Positions 1-9,898 are shown, numbered from the stretch's first letter. The stretch is 64,000 nucleotides of DNA from CAIOYC01 sp965277345 (GCA_965277345.1 CBDICI010000004.1:1054001-1118000); one strand, 5' to 3'. Notes: a model not told the origin generated them from the sequence alone. Translations and numbers: made by a program.

Positions 1-145
1 CCGCGTTTTCCATCCGGCGCCGCGAAAGGCAAGTCCGCGGCGCCCTGACAGGAGATTTGGACCGCGCCGGATTCGCCTGGGAGGCGCGTCGTGGCGCCGG
101 CCTTGCCGATCAGGGAGCCAACTGTATCGTTTTGGGAGCGAGCCC

Positions 146-1078
146 ATGGTGTCGCACTTCATGTCCAGACTGGCCGCGGTAATCGTCGGGGGGGCGGCCG
201 CCCTGTTCGCCACGGCGGCCTTGGCGGGTGACTGTTCCGGGGGCCGTTGCGGCGGCGCCTGGGTCTCCGCCGCGCCGGGCTACGAGTTCGGCCAGACAGG
301 CTATGGCCAGGCGGCGGGCACGCAGTACCAGACGCAGGCCCGTTACAGCCAGGTCGCCTACTCGGGCCAAGCCGCCTACTCCGGCCAGTCCGCCTACGGC
401 TACGCCCAGGGCGGCTATGGTTATCCGGCGCCGAGTTGCCCGCTGCCGAGCTGCGGCTACACGCCCCAGCCGGTCTATGCGCCGCAACCCGCGCCGTGCG
501 CGTCCTGCCAGGCGCCCTATTACCCGCAGCCGGTATACTATCCGCAACCCTCGCCCTGCGGTGCGCCGGTCGGCTATGGCTGCGGCTATCAAGTGCAACA
601 GGTGGAGGTCTCCGCGGCCGGTGAATACGGCGGCGGGGTGGGCGTCACCGAATTCGGTGGTGGCGGCGGTGGCGGTGGCGGCGGTATGCCGCTGGCCGGC
701 TTCGGCAACATTTCTGGCTTCGTCGGCTCCCACAGTGCCGCCGCGTCGAACGCCAACTCTGCCACCAATGTGAACGTCAACGTCAACAACAGCGCCACGG
801 CGAACGCCAATGCCAACGCCAACGCCTCGGCCAAGGGAATCGGCTTCGGCGGCGGCGTGGGGCGCGGCAACCATGGCGGCGGTCACAAGCAGGGCGGCTG
901 CGGCTGCCTCGGCGGCGGACACGGCGGCGGCTCCTACGGCGGCGGCATGGGCGGCTGGGGCGGCGGCGCGGGCGGCCAGAACATGGGCGGCGGCTGGGGC
1001 GGCGGCGCCGGCGGCGGCGGCTATGGCGTCGGCTCGGGCTGTATGTCCTGCTCGACCCACGGCGGCCGCAGACACTAG
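146..1078 (+). CDS. Secreted low-complexity Gly/Tyr/Asn-rich protein
   Basis: I do not recognise a family. The 310-residue product begins with a signal peptide (hydrophobic run at about residues 10-26, probable cleavage after ALA27). The mature part is built of blocks. Residues 35-110 are Tyr/Gln/Gly/Ser-rich with repeated AYSGQ units. Residues 110-160 are Pro/Tyr/Cys-rich with CxxxxC and CxxC pairs and PQPVY repeats. A poly-Gly stretch follows near residue 172, then an Asn/Ala/Val stretch of short N-A or N-V dipeptides (about 195-230), and a Gly/His/Cys tail. GGAG lies 8 bases before the chosen ATG; a second in-frame ATG at 161 is possible. Exported structural, surface or aggregating material is likely, but that is inference. 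Confidence 0.75.
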   Translation: MVSHFMSRLAAVIVGGAAALFATAALAGDCSGGRCGGAWVSAAPGYEFGQTGYGQAAGTQYQTQARYSQVAYSGQAAYSGQSAYGYAQGGYGYPAPSCPLPSCGYTPQPVYAPQPAPCASCQAPYYPQPVYYPQPSPCGAPVGYGCGYQVQQVEVSAAGEYGGGVGVTEFGGGGGGGGGGMPLAGFGNISGFVGSHSAAASNANSATNVNVNVNNSATANANANANASAKGIGFGGGVGRGNHGGGHKQGGCGCLGGGHGGGSYGGGMGGWGGGAGGQNMGGGWGGGAGGGGYGVGSGCMSCSTHGGRRH

Positions 1079-1108
1079 GCTTTCAGGACTCCACATGGGG
1101 GATGTGGG

Positions 1109-1140
1109 GTTGGGGCGCCGTCGGGGGACGGCGCCCCAAC
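1109..1140. terminator. Long perfect hairpin between convergent genes
   Basis: Two 14-base arms (1109-1122 and 1127-1140, GTTGGGGCGCCGTC and its complement) flank a GGGG loop, between the stop of the glycine-rich gene and the stop of the opposing SH3 gene. There is no strong T run on either side, so it is a probable bidirectional stem-loop terminator rather than a classic one. Confidence 0.6.
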
Positions 1141-1159
1141 GACTTTACGGGCGGCGGCG

Positions 1160-1735
1160 TCAGCGCCGCCTGGCGCGGCATTGGGGCGTCTCGTTGGCGC
1201 CCCAGATCTCGTTGGCGCGGACCCAACCCGTGGCGTGGTCCACCGACAGCCGGCACCAGCCGCCCCTGCACGTCATGAGATCGGCCACGGCGCGCGCGGC
1301 GAGCGCCGCCACCGGCCGCGCGTCGGGCGCCGGATGGGCGCGCAGCAAAAGGTCGCGGGCGCCCAGCCGCATGGCGGTGCGGCGCCGATCGACAGCGATG
1401 GCCTTGACCCAGCCCAGCCCCCCTTCCGGGTCGCACACGCGCCGCCAGTCGGCGGTCTCCTCCACCACCTGCAGCGGGACGCCCCGGGCGGTGTATTGCC
1501 AGAGCGCGCGATAATCCTCGCCCGGTCCCGCCCGCGCATTCACCGGCGCAGCCTTGAGGGTGACATAGCGCGGCACCGGTTCGCCAGACGGCGTGTGCGG
1601 CCTGAAGGGCGCGGCCTGCCCGGTGGATGCGCAAAATCCTGCGCCGAGCGCACAGGCGAGCGGCGCCAGCACGCGCGCGGACCATTGGCCCCCCGGCGAC
1701 GCTTTGCTAAAGACCTGAACCCACGGCGTTGTCAC
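1160..1735 (-). CDS. Exported SH3-domain protein
   Basis: A 191-residue protein with an N-terminal export signal (hydrophobic LAPLACALGAG at about 23-34, AQAA-like cleavage near 42) followed by two bacterial SH3-like repeats (about 55-115 and 116-180). The first contains the typical VNARAGPG segment and DWRRV; the second contains GWCRL and TGWV. Such domains bind peptidoglycan peptides or act as periplasmic scaffolds. The start is a GTG at 1735 with AGAGG 3 bases before it; no ATG fits. It diverges from the dehydrogenase gene starting at 1758, so the promoters must overlap in about 22 bases or lie inside the genes. Confidence 0.8.
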   Translation of the reverse strand: MTTPWVQVFSKASPGGQWSARVLAPLACALGAGFCASTGQAAPFRPHTPSGEPVPRYVTLKAAPVNARAGPGEDYRALWQYTARGVPLQVVEETADWRRVCDPEGGLGWVKAIAVDRRRTAMRLGARDLLLRAHPAPDARPVAALAARAVADLMTCRGGWCRLSVDHATGWVRANEIWGANETPQCRARRR

Positions 1736-1757
1736 GCGCCTCTTTTCAGGCCCGCCC

Positions 1758-2744
1758 ATGCCCGTTCGCAAGCCCAAAATTGTCGTCACCCGCCGCCTCC
1801 CCGATGCCGTGGAGACGCGTATGCGCGAATTGTTCGATACCGAGCTTAATCTCGACGATCGCCCGATGACCACCGACGAGTTGGCCGACGCCGTTTCGCG
1901 GGCCGAGGTGCTGGTCCCCACCGTGACCGACCGGATCGATGCGCGTGTGCTGTCGCGGGCCGGACCCGATCTGCGCCTCATCGCCAACTTCGGCGCCGGG
2001 GTGGACAATATCGACGTGGCCACCGCCAACGCCCGTGGCATCACCGTCACCAATACGCCGGGCGTCCTCACCGAAGACACCGCCGACATGACCATGGCCC
2101 TGATCCTGGCCACCGCGCGGCGGCTGGTGGAGGGGGCCGCCGTGGTGCAGGCGGGCGAGTTTCGCGGCTGGTCGCCTACCTGGATGACCGGGCGGCGCAT
2201 CTGGGGCAAGCGGCTCGGCATCATCGGCATGGGCCGGATCGGCCAGGCGGTGGCGCGGCGTGCGCGCGCCTTCGGCCTGTCGGTGCACTATCATAACCGA
2301 AAGCCCGCCCCGGGTGCGGTGGAACAGGCGCTGGAGGCCACCTACTGGGAGAGCCTCGATCAGATGCTGGCGCGTACCGACGTGATCTCGGTCAACTGCC
2401 CGCACACGCCGGGCACCTTCCACCTGCTTTCGGCGAGGCGGCTGAAGCTGCTGCAGCCCCACGCCATCGTGGTCAACACGGCGCGGGGCGAGATCATCGA
2501 CGAGAGCGCGCTGGCCAACATGCTGGCCCGCGGCGAGATCGCCGGTGCGGGCCTCGACGTCTATGAGAACGAGCCGGCCATCAATCCCAAACTGATGAAG
2601 CTGCCCAACGTGGTGCTGCTGCCGCACATGGGCTCGGCCACGGTGGAGGCGCGCATCGACATGGGCGAGAAGGTGATCGTCAACATCAAGACCTTCATGG
2701 ACGGCCACCGCCCGCCCGATCGCGTGATCCCGTCGATGCTGTAG
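1758..2744 (+). CDS. D-isomer-specific 2-hydroxyacid dehydrogenase (glyoxylate/hydroxypyruvate reductase type)
   Basis: A 328-residue cytoplasmic NAD(P)H oxidoreductase that reduces 2-keto acids such as glyoxylate or hydroxypyruvate to D-2-hydroxyacids. The split catalytic domain flanks a Rossmann domain with GMGRIG (about 157-162). The catalytic triad is visible: Arg in NTARGE (about 241), Glu in YENEP (about 271) and His in LPHMGS (about 289). Length and motif order fit the GyaR/GhrB group. Substrate specificity cannot be read from the sequence. A C/G-rich palindrome follows the stop at 2748-2772. Confidence 0.9.
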   Translation: MPVRKPKIVVTRRLPDAVETRMRELFDTELNLDDRPMTTDELADAVSRAEVLVPTVTDRIDARVLSRAGPDLRLIANFGAGVDNIDVATANARGITVTNTPGVLTEDTADMTMALILATARRLVEGAAVVQAGEFRGWSPTWMTGRRIWGKRLGIIGMGRIGQAVARRARAFGLSVHYHNRKPAPGAVEQALEATYWESLDQMLARTDVISVNCPHTPGTFHLLSARRLKLLQPHAIVVNTARGEIIDESALANMLARGEIAGAGLDVYENEPAINPKLMKLPNVVLLPHMGSATVEARIDMGEKVIVNIKTFMDGHRPPDRVIPSML

Positions 2745-2747
2745 AAA

Positions 2748-2772
2748 TCCTCCCCCCCAAAGGCGGGGGAAG
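2748..2772. repeat. CTCCCCC-type interspersed palindrome
   Basis: CCTCCCCCCC, a short AAA loop, then GGCGGGGGAAGG, lying between the convergent stops at 2744 and 2783. It belongs to the same family as copies at 15041, 15142, 43606 and 55404 and could double as a terminator. Confidence 0.6.
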
Positions 2773-2782
2773 GGTTAAAGAG

Positions 2783-3955
<1,173 letters not shown>

Positions 3956-4060
3956 GGCGGTTCCTCCACGTCTTTGGTCCGTATCGGGGCGTGTGTGGAG
4001 CGCATAGACGCCCCTTTACGCAACGGGAGGCAAGAGGGGCTTTACGCGAAGGTCAGGGAT

Positions 4061-4780
4061 TCAGCGCGGGCGGGCGATTAGGTTCAGATAGGTGGGATCG
4101 AACTCCGCCAGGCGGGTCATCGCCGACCAGTCCTTGATGGTCACGTGGGCGCCGCGCCACTGCACAAGCCCGTCGCGGCGCAGCTCCTGCACCACCCGGT
4201 TCACGTGCACGGTGGAAAGCCCGAGCGCGTCGGCCAGCACCTGCTGGGTCACGGGAAAGTCGAACGCGTGGTCCTTGGCGAGGCCGACCACCTTCAGCCG
4301 CAGATAAAGCTCGCACAGCAGATTGGCCAGATGGGCGGTGGCGGATAGCCGACCGATGGCCACCAGCCACTCCCGGTGGATGGCGGAGTCGATCAGCGTC
4401 GACAGCCACAGCATCCGGGTAAGGTGCGGATGCTCCTCGGTGATCCGGCGCAGGGCCGAGTGCGGCGTCAGCGCCATCTTGCACGGGGTCAGCGCGGTGA
4501 CGGTGTGATCCATCGGCTTCAGCAGGAAGGAATGCAGATCGACGAAATCGCCCGGTATGTGAAAGGCGGTGATCTGCCGGCGGCCGTCGGCGAGGGACTT
4601 GCTCCGGACCGTCCAGCCTTCCAGGATCAGGCAGCTATGGTCGGCCGTATCGCCCTCCCGGACGATATCCTCGTTGGCCTTGAAGGTTTCGATGGAGGAG
4701 GTGGCGTTTTCAAGAACCGCGCGCTCCTCGGGCGTGAGTCCGTCACGCTGCTCCAGCTTCACGACAAGGGGATGGGCCAT
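4061..4780 (-). CDS. Crp/Fnr-family transcriptional regulator
   Basis: 239 residues from ATG 4780, which has AAGGGGG 6 bases upstream (an in-frame ATG at 4804 lacks this). There is an N-terminal cyclic-nucleotide-binding-type beta-roll (about 20-120, EGDTADHS, IPGDFVDLHSF) and a C-terminal Crp-type helix-turn-helix (about 165-215, TQQVLADALGLSTVHVNRVVQEL). There is no FNR-type cysteine cluster and only scattered Cys, so iron-sulfur sensing is unlikely. One base separates this start from the stop of the upstream DUF6894 gene, so they are probably co-transcribed. The stress/regulatory target is unknown. Confidence 0.88.
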   Translation of the reverse strand: MAHPLVVKLEQRDGLTPEERAVLENATSSIETFKANEDIVREGDTADHSCLILEGWTVRSKSLADGRRQITAFHIPGDFVDLHSFLLKPMDHTVTALTPCKMALTPHSALRRITEEHPHLTRMLWLSTLIDSAIHREWLVAIGRLSATAHLANLLCELYLRLKVVGLAKDHAFDFPVTQQVLADALGLSTVHVNRVVQELRRDGLVQWRGAHVTIKDWSAMTRLAEFDPTYLNLIARPR

Positions 4781-4781
4781 C

Positions 4782-5045
4782 TCAGCCCCCTTGCGGGTCG
4801 GCAATATGTCGGCGCGCCGGCATGGGCGCGCCCGCCGTCATCAATAGGATCACGGGCGCACCCGATTCGTCCGTCACGGTGACAGAATAGACGCGCGTCT
4901 TCCAGAACTCCACCGCGTGTTCGCGCAGGAGTTCGCCGAGAAGCTGCACCGCGTTGATCTGGGCGGCGGCAAGGTCGGGCAACTCCACGCCTTCGACATC
5001 CACCACCGCTTCGCCATCCTGGGTGTTGAAGAAGTAGCGTGTCAT
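4782..5045 (-). CDS. DUF6894-family small protein
   Basis: 87 residues beginning MTRYFFNTQDG, with the hallmark order Arg-Tyr-Phe-Phe, then VELPDLAAAQ, then a C-terminal strand ending VILLM. This matches small soluble alphaproteobacterial proteins of unknown function (DUF6894). A longer in-frame start at 5150 exists, but the family begins at the chosen Met; no clear ribosome site precedes it. It abuts the Crp/Fnr gene by one base, suggesting a shared stress-response transcript. Confidence 0.7.
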   Translation of the reverse strand: MTRYFFNTQDGEAVVDVEGVELPDLAAAQINAVQLLGELLREHAVEFWKTRVYSVTVTDESGAPVILLMTAGAPMPARRHIADPQGG

Positions 5046-5254
5046 GCGCGCAAGAACATCCGGGGCGAGGCGTTGTTCCTGAAACGGACGAAAGTGGCAT
5101 TCAGCCCAGCCGTCCGGCGCTATCCAAGGGAGAGATACAGAATAACACAATGCCTCCGAGCCGTCCCAATACGGAACAGTCGGAAGTCGTTAAGCGGCAA
5201 ACCTAACGAGCCGCGCAATAACCTAAGTCAACTCCGTGGCGAACCAGGGACAAA

Positions 5255-5283
5255 GAAAAAGGGCCGCGGGATCGCCGCGGCCC
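5255..5283 (-). terminator. Rho-independent terminator of the porin gene
   Basis: Read on the minus strand, GGGCCGCGG and its complement form a 9-base-pair stem (5261-5269/5275-5283) around a 5-base loop, followed directly by TTTTTCTTT. It lies 27 bases after the porin stop. Confidence 0.88.
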
Positions 5284-5309
5284 TCGCTCTGGCTCCGGCT
5301 GAACCGGAT

Positions 5310-7040
5310 TTAGAAGGGGTAGTAGCGGAAGCTGGTGAAGACCATGTTCTCGTCGCCCTTGGGCGCGAACGGGGTGGCCTGGGCGTCGCCGAAGGCCTTA
5401 CGCTCGGTGTAGGAGTATTGGATACCCCACTGAACGCGGCCGAACCCGCCCTGGTAGATCTTGTGCCAGAAGCCGACGGTGCCTTGAGAGATATACTTGG
5501 TCACCGCCGAGCAGGCGCCGCCCTCCACCGCGCAGGTCGTGTTGTTCGAGCCCGGCAGGGTGCCGTAGCCGAAGGCGGCGGTGGGGATGGCGGCGTAGTG
5601 GAAGATCTTCTGGTTGGCCTGCTCCTCGCCGCCGAAGGCGTAGATGTCGAGGATCGGCAGGGCGTGCCAGGTGCCGCCGGCCAGGAACATCGTCTCGTTG
5701 ACGCCCTCCAGCTTGCCGTCGGCGCGGGCGGTCACGTCGGACAGGCCAGCCGAACCGTAGCGGGCGATGCCCTTGCCGCTCAAAGCCGAAACCTGCAGGT
5801 CGAGGATTTTCGGGAAGGCCTGCAGGGTGACGCCGCCGCCGAAGCCGCCGCCCATGGTGGTGTTGTCGCCGGTGCCGGCGACGAGACCGAGCGTCGCGGC
5901 CTGGGTGCCGGCCGCCGGCGCGACGGTCACTCGGTCATAGAACGAACGCAGCAGGCCGAAGGCTTCGATGTGCATGGCGCGTTCGCCCGGCAGCATGGCC
6001 TCGTAGGCCACCTTGCCGACCACGTCCGGGTACTTGTTCAGCGAATAGTTGGTGCCGTTGAAGAAGCCGTTGGTGGGGGCCTGGAAGTTGGTCACGGTCA
6101 CGCCCGTGGCCACGGCGACGCTGCCGAAGGTGGTCTGCGGGTTTTCCAGCGAGGCGGCGAACCACAGCTTCTTGTCCGGGCTATAGGTCAGTCGCAGCTG
6201 CGGCTGGCGGGCCCAGGCGAAGCCGGGGATGTACTGCGCGTCGATCTGCGGCGGGGTCAGTTCGTTGCGCGGGGTGATGCCCTTCTGGTTCATGGTCACC
6301 AGCGACCAGTTCTGACCGGCCAGCAGGCTGAACGGACCGTGGTCGAGTTGGGCGTACAGGTTGCGGATACGCGGGTTGTAGGAGTTCGACTGGTTCGAGT
6401 TGGCGGTCTGGGCGCCGCCCTGGAAGTCAAACTCGCCGTAGAAGTAGGCCGTCGTATCGGGATTGATGTCGCCCTCGATCAGGGCCGAATAGCGCGACTG
6501 GCGGCCCGTGCCGCGGAACTCGCTGGTGTGGCCGGCGCGGTCGTTGGGGAAGGGAATCTTGGAGAAGCTGGACGAGATGTCCGCGGTCTCGTCGTGCGAA
6601 CGGTAGATGCCGGCCGCTTCGGCGAAGCCGCCTAGGGTGATCGAGACGCCCCTATAGTAGATCTTGTCGTTCTTCGGCTTGGGCAATTCGCCGACCGTGG
6701 TCAGCACCTGCTGGGGCACTGCGTCGAGGCGGGCCTCCACCGACTCGTTGTCGGACACCACCTGGGCGACCTGCGACTGCTGCTGGGCCAGTTGGGCCTG
6801 CAACGCGGCCTGCGACTGGGCCTGGGCTTCGACGGTGGCGCGGAGCGATTGCACCTCGCTGCGCAGTTCGCCGAGTTCCGAGCGGCCGCCATAGGTGGTC
6901 TCGGTCCGCTCTTCACGCACGGTCTTGGTGGTGCGCATGTGCTTGTGGTGGACGGGCTTGGCGTCCGCGATGGCGCCGCCGCCAAGGGCGAATACGGCAA
7001 CAAGCGCCGCTCCCTGCAGGAGCGCAGTCTTGGAGGTCAT
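5310..7040 (-). CDS. Outer-membrane porin with N-terminal coiled coil (DcaP-like)
   Basis: A 576-residue outer-membrane beta-barrel. The signal peptide ends near residue 27 (AIADA). A charged segment follows, then a Gln/Ala-rich coiled coil (about 55-105, LRSEVQSLRATVEAQ...LAQQQ), as in trimeric DcaP-type diffusion porins. The rest alternates aromatic beta-strands and ends in Phe (FRYYPF), the BAM signal for outer-membrane insertion. AAGGA lies 8 bases before the ATG. A strong terminator follows, so it is monocistronic. The transported substrate cannot be told; sugar-acid or peptide uptake is typical for the family. Confidence 0.75.
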   Translation of the reverse strand: MTSKTALLQGAALVAVFALGGGAIADAKPVHHKHMRTTKTVREERTETTYGGRSELGELRSEVQSLRATVEAQAQSQAALQAQLAQQQSQVAQVVSDNESVEARLDAVPQQVLTTVGELPKPKNDKIYYRGVSITLGGFAEAAGIYRSHDETADISSSFSKIPFPNDRAGHTSEFRGTGRQSRYSALIEGDINPDTTAYFYGEFDFQGGAQTANSNQSNSYNPRIRNLYAQLDHGPFSLLAGQNWSLVTMNQKGITPRNELTPPQIDAQYIPGFAWARQPQLRLTYSPDKKLWFAASLENPQTTFGSVAVATGVTVTNFQAPTNGFFNGTNYSLNKYPDVVGKVAYEAMLPGERAMHIEAFGLLRSFYDRVTVAPAAGTQAATLGLVAGTGDNTTMGGGFGGGVTLQAFPKILDLQVSALSGKGIARYGSAGLSDVTARADGKLEGVNETMFLAGGTWHALPILDIYAFGGEEQANQKIFHYAAIPTAAFGYGTLPGSNNTTCAVEGGACSAVTKYISQGTVGFWHKIYQGGFGRVQWGIQYSYTERKAFGDAQATPFAPKGDENMVFTSFRYYPF

Positions 7041-7346
7041 GGTCGGATCCTTAAAATAGCTTCCCCGGGGCCGGCCTTCGCCGCCTTGGAAAAGGCGCTA
7101 AGCTCCGACGGCGATGCTTTCGTGCAGATTGGATGAAAGTTCGATGACAGGCACGGGCGACGTTGCAAGGGCGCCACATGTGTCCGCGAGCGCCGCCCAC
7201 CACAATTAGGCCGTCCCGGCGATGGCCTCAAAGCGGGCGGGTCCGGCCGTTGATCGCGAAAGGGCGCATTCCGCGTCGATCCGCAAACCGCGAACAGCGG
7301 CCGCAGTAAGATGGAGGCTGGGCCGACGAGAAGGCTGCGGGCGTCC
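7041..7346. other. Intergenic region upstream of the porin
   Basis: About 300 bases between the porin start and the 3' end of tRNA-Ala. It must hold the porin promoter and 5' leader on the minus strand, but I see no convincing -35/-10 pair, palindrome or ORF with coding character. Confidence 0.5.
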
Positions 7347-7422
7347 TGGTGGAGCCGAGGGGAGTCGAACCCCTGACCTCCTCATTGCGAACGAGGCGCT
7401 CTACCAACTGAGCTACGGCCCC
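7347..7422 (-). tRNA. tRNA-Ala (anticodon CGC)
   Basis: A complete 76-base cloverleaf on the minus strand. The acceptor stem is GGGGCCG/CGGCTCC and carries the G3:U70 wobble pair that is the alanine identity element. The D arm is GCTCAGTTGGTAGAGC. The anticodon loop TTCGCAA gives anticodon CGC, reading GCG. The T arm is AGGGG-TTCGACT-CCCCT, with discriminator A73. CCA is encoded in the genome (7349-7347). Confidence 0.97.
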
Positions 7423-7716
7423 CCTGCCGGACCCGCAGGACGAAGGCGCGCAAATAGGGCTGTGCGCCCATCCCTGTCAAGGCGAGGCCGCCGCCGAAGC
7501 CGGCGCCTGGAAACGGAGAGGCCATACTCCATGTTATCGAACACGGCCGGACGTGGACCCGTCTCATGGAGGCGCCGCACCGGTCCAAAAGGTCTCTCCG
7601 AAACGCCGCCCCCCGGCCGATTCATTCACCGAATTCTGCGGGGCTGGACTTGGAGGCGGGAACCGGAAAGCTTAGCTTAGGTTAAATCAACGGCCGCGAC
7701 GGAGTCGGCCGCAGGG

Positions 7717-7962
7717 ATGGAAGCGATGCGCGGCGATCAGCGACCCAACTGGTGGGCCATTGGCATCCTCGTCTTCTGCCTCGGCGTCTGGGGCGGCGGC
7801 GTGGTCGGCTTCGCCAAGACCGCGCACATCTATACCCACCGCAGCCCGGCCGGCTTCCGCCACGACCTCGTGGCCCATGCGCGGGTCCACTGGCGGGAGT
7901 TGAAGAAGCTGGTGGACACGCCGCCCGCGCCGGTCGCCCCGCCGCCCGCCCAGCCCATCTAG
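7717..7962 (+). CDS. Small single-pass membrane protein
   Basis: 81 residues, unrecognised. A short N-terminus rich in charged residues precedes one transmembrane helix (about 12-32, WWAIGILVFCLGVWGGGVVGF), then a basic/amphipathic segment with several His and a Pro/Ala tail (PPAPVAPPPAQP). AGGG lies close to the first ATG; an alternative ATG at 7726 has GGAAG nearby. It converges on the next gene group. Confidence 0.6.
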   Translation: MEAMRGDQRPNWWAIGILVFCLGVWGGGVVGFAKTAHIYTHRSPAGFRHDLVAHARVHWRELKKLVDTPPAPVAPPPAQPI

Positions 7963-7976
7963 CACCGCGAGCGCGA

Positions 7977-8384
7977 CTAGAAGGGAATCTGCGGCGTGGC
8001 TTGCGGCTTTGTGGGCGCGACGATGTTGCCGTTCGAGGGCGTGACGATGGTGAGGGGCGGCGGCGTCGCCGTATCGGTGGTGTCGGCGGGTTGGTCGGCC
8101 TCCACCTTCGGCTTCCTTGGCGGCGGCGCGGCGACGTGTTGGGCCGCCAGCTCCTCGCGCGCCCAGCGGCGCACGTCCGCCTCGGTCACCGGCGGCGCGG
8201 TGAGCGGCGTGGCGTTGGTCGCCGTCTTGATCGGGGCCACCACATCGCCCGTGTCGACGTCGAGGCCCGCGCGGGCCTTCAGCGACGGCACGACGCCGGA
8301 GCCGAGACCCAGGACGGCGCAGAGGGCGATAATCCAGCCTGCGGCGATGACCGCGGCGCGGGGCATGGGTTGGGGACCGCTCAT
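7977..8384 (-). CDS. Hypothetical membrane-anchored protein
   Basis: 135 residues, no family recognised. One N-terminal transmembrane helix (about 9-31, AAVIAAGWIIALCAVLGLGSGV) is followed by a helical segment (VTEADVRRWAREELAAQ) and a Pro/Thr-rich, probably disordered C-terminus. It starts 9 bases after the stop of the upstream nucleotidyltransferase gene, so it shares that transcript. Confidence 0.65.
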   Translation of the reverse strand: MSGPQPMPRAAVIAAGWIIALCAVLGLGSGVVPSLKARAGLDVDTGDVVAPIKTATNATPLTAPPVTEADVRRWAREELAAQHVAAPPPRKPKVEADQPADTTDTATPPPLTIVTPSNGNIVAPTKPQATPQIPF

Positions 8385-8393
8385 GCCGCCAAT

Positions 8394-9041
8394 CTAGCCC
8401 GCCCGACCCGGCGGGGAAATAGGGGCGCCGACGATCTCCGCCTCCGGCCAGCGCGCCAGGGCAGAGCGTGCGACCCGCTCGAACGCGGCGTCGCGGATCG
8501 CGCGCGTCGGATTGCGCCGCAGCCGCAGGGTGAAGACGTCCTGCAGGCCGAAAGGCGCGGAGACGGTCAGGCTGTCGTCGTCCTCCAGTCGCACCCCCAC
8601 GGCGAACGCCGGGCAGACGAAGCGGGTCAACGCCTCGTCGGTGCGGGCGAGCGGCGGATAGGGCTCGCCGAACCGGTCGGGAAACCACAGGTGCACCCGG
8701 GCCTGGTTGCGCACCTCCACCCGCGCCGACAGGCCGTCCGGAAAGGCGGCGGCTGCACGCCCGATCACCGCGTCCTCCGCCGCCCAGCTCATGTCGGGAT
8801 CGAAATAGCCGATATCGTAGTCCTTGACGCCATAGTCCGGCTCACGCTCGGTCAGGGCGTTCCACACCGTCTGGTAGACCGCGCCGGAGAACAGCCGCCA
8901 GTCGGGCAGTTGGAGGTCGCGGACGGTGGTCAGCACCTGCATCACCGTGGGCGAGCCCGCGATGAGGATGGCCAGATGTTGGGCCAGCTCCTCGTCCGAC
9001 AGCGGCGGCTGGTTGGGGATCGGCGGCGCGTCGGAGTTCAT
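8394..9041 (-). CDS. Nucleotidyltransferase family protein (DUF925-like)
   Basis: 215 residues. The region about 40-115 resembles the bacterial DUF925 (NTP_transf_6) nucleotidyltransferase-like proteins: LPDWRLFSGAVYQTVWN, then KDYDIGYFDPD with the acidic metal-binding pair, then a conserved ARVHLWFPDRFG. The reaction and substrate of this family are not established. It heads a two-gene minus-strand unit. Confidence 0.8.
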   Translation of the reverse strand: MNSDAPPIPNQPPLSDEELAQHLAILIAGSPTVMQVLTTVRDLQLPDWRLFSGAVYQTVWNALTEREPDYGVKDYDIGYFDPDMSWAAEDAVIGRAAAAFPDGLSARVEVRNQARVHLWFPDRFGEPYPPLARTDEALTRFVCPAFAVGVRLEDDDSLTVSAPFGLQDVFTLRLRRNPTRAIRDAAFERVARSALARWPEAEIVGAPISPPGRAG

Positions 9042-9097
9042 GCGCCTGTGAAGCGCAGTTCAGCAAAAGTGTGAAGCGTTTTGCGCCCGAACCGCGC

Positions 9098-9898
9098 CTA
9101 GAGGGAGCCGCGCAGGGGCCAGCCGTGGTCCAGCGGGCCATGACCCCGCCCAAACCCCGGCGCGTGGCGGATCGCCTGTTGCACATAGGCGTGGGCGCAC
9201 TCCACCGAGCGCTGCAGGCCGTGGCCCTGCGCCAGTCCCACGGCGCAGGCCGAGGCGAGGGTGCAGCCGGTGCCGTGGGTGTGGCGGGTGGCGATGCGCC
9301 CGCTGTCGAAGCGCGTCTCGCCCGCCGGGGTGAGCAGCAGGTCGATGACGCGGTCGCCGGCGATGTGGCCGCCCTTCATCAGCACGGCCGCGGCCCCGCG
9401 GTGCAAGAGGCGCTCGCCGGCGCGGCGCAGGTCGTCGGTGATCTCCACCTCAAGCCCGGTCAGCGCGGCGGCCTCCGGTGCGTTCGGCGTCAAGAGCGCG
9501 GCCAGCGGGATCAACGCCTCGGCCAGCGCCTGCACCGCATAGGGTTCGAGCAGTGCCGCGCCGCCCTTGGCGATCATCACCGGGTCGATCACCGCCGGGA
9601 CGCCGGACGCCGCGATCACCGTCGCCACCGCCTCGATCATGGCGGCGTCGCCGAGCATTCCGGTCTTGATCGCGTCGGCGCCGATGTCGTCCAGCACCGC
9701 GCGGGCCTGCGCCACCGCCACGTCGGGCGGGATGGGGTGGATGGCGGCGACGCCGAGCGTGTTCTGCACCGTGATGGCGGTGATGGCCGTGGCGGCGTAA
9801 CCGCCCAGCGCCGTCACCGTCTTGACGTCCGCCTGCGCCCCCGCCCCGCCGCCGGAGTCCGACCCGGCGAAGATCAGCACGCGGCCGAGGTGTTCCAT
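9098..9898 (-). CDS. thiD: Hydroxymethylpyrimidine/phosphomethylpyrimidine kinase
   Basis: 266 residues of the ribokinase fold. It phosphorylates HMP to HMP-PP for thiamine synthesis and salvage. Seen: substrate-binding GSDSGGGAGAQAD near residues 11-23, a central DPVMIAKGG, KGGH and the anion hole/catalytic segment HGTGCT near 213. The ATG overlaps the TAA of the preceding peptidase gene (TAATG on the minus strand), so translation is probably coupled to it despite no obvious functional link. No TPP riboswitch is visible upstream, as expected for an internal gene. Confidence 0.92.
   Translation of the reverse strand: MEHLGRVLIFAGSDSGGGAGAQADVKTVTALGGYAATAITAITVQNTLGVAAIHPIPPDVAVAQARAVLDDIGADAIKTGMLGDAAMIEAVATVIAASGVPAVIDPVMIAKGGAALLEPYAVQALAEALIPLAALLTPNAPEAAALTGLEVEITDDLRRAGERLLHRGAAAVLMKGGHIAGDRVIDLLLTPAGETRFDSGRIATRHTHGTGCTLASACAVGLAQGHGLQRSVECAHAYVQQAIRHAPGFGRGHGPLDHGWPLRGSL

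Noticed and set aside
640..690. GGC-repeat microsatellite or CRISPR-like repeat
   Set aside because: It is in-frame Gly codons of a low-complexity protein; no spacer/repeat periodicity. No CRISPR array was seen anywhere in the window.
4917..6635. Long open frame on the plus strand opposite the porin
   Set aside because: Low-complexity Val/Gly/Arg-rich product, antisense to a porin with signal peptide, coiled coil, C-terminal Phe and its own terminator; an artefact of high GC.
7347..7422. tRNA-Ala as an attachment site for a mobile element
   Set aside because: No integrase and no duplicated tRNA 3' end nearby; the island lies 15 kb away and uses a different repeat.
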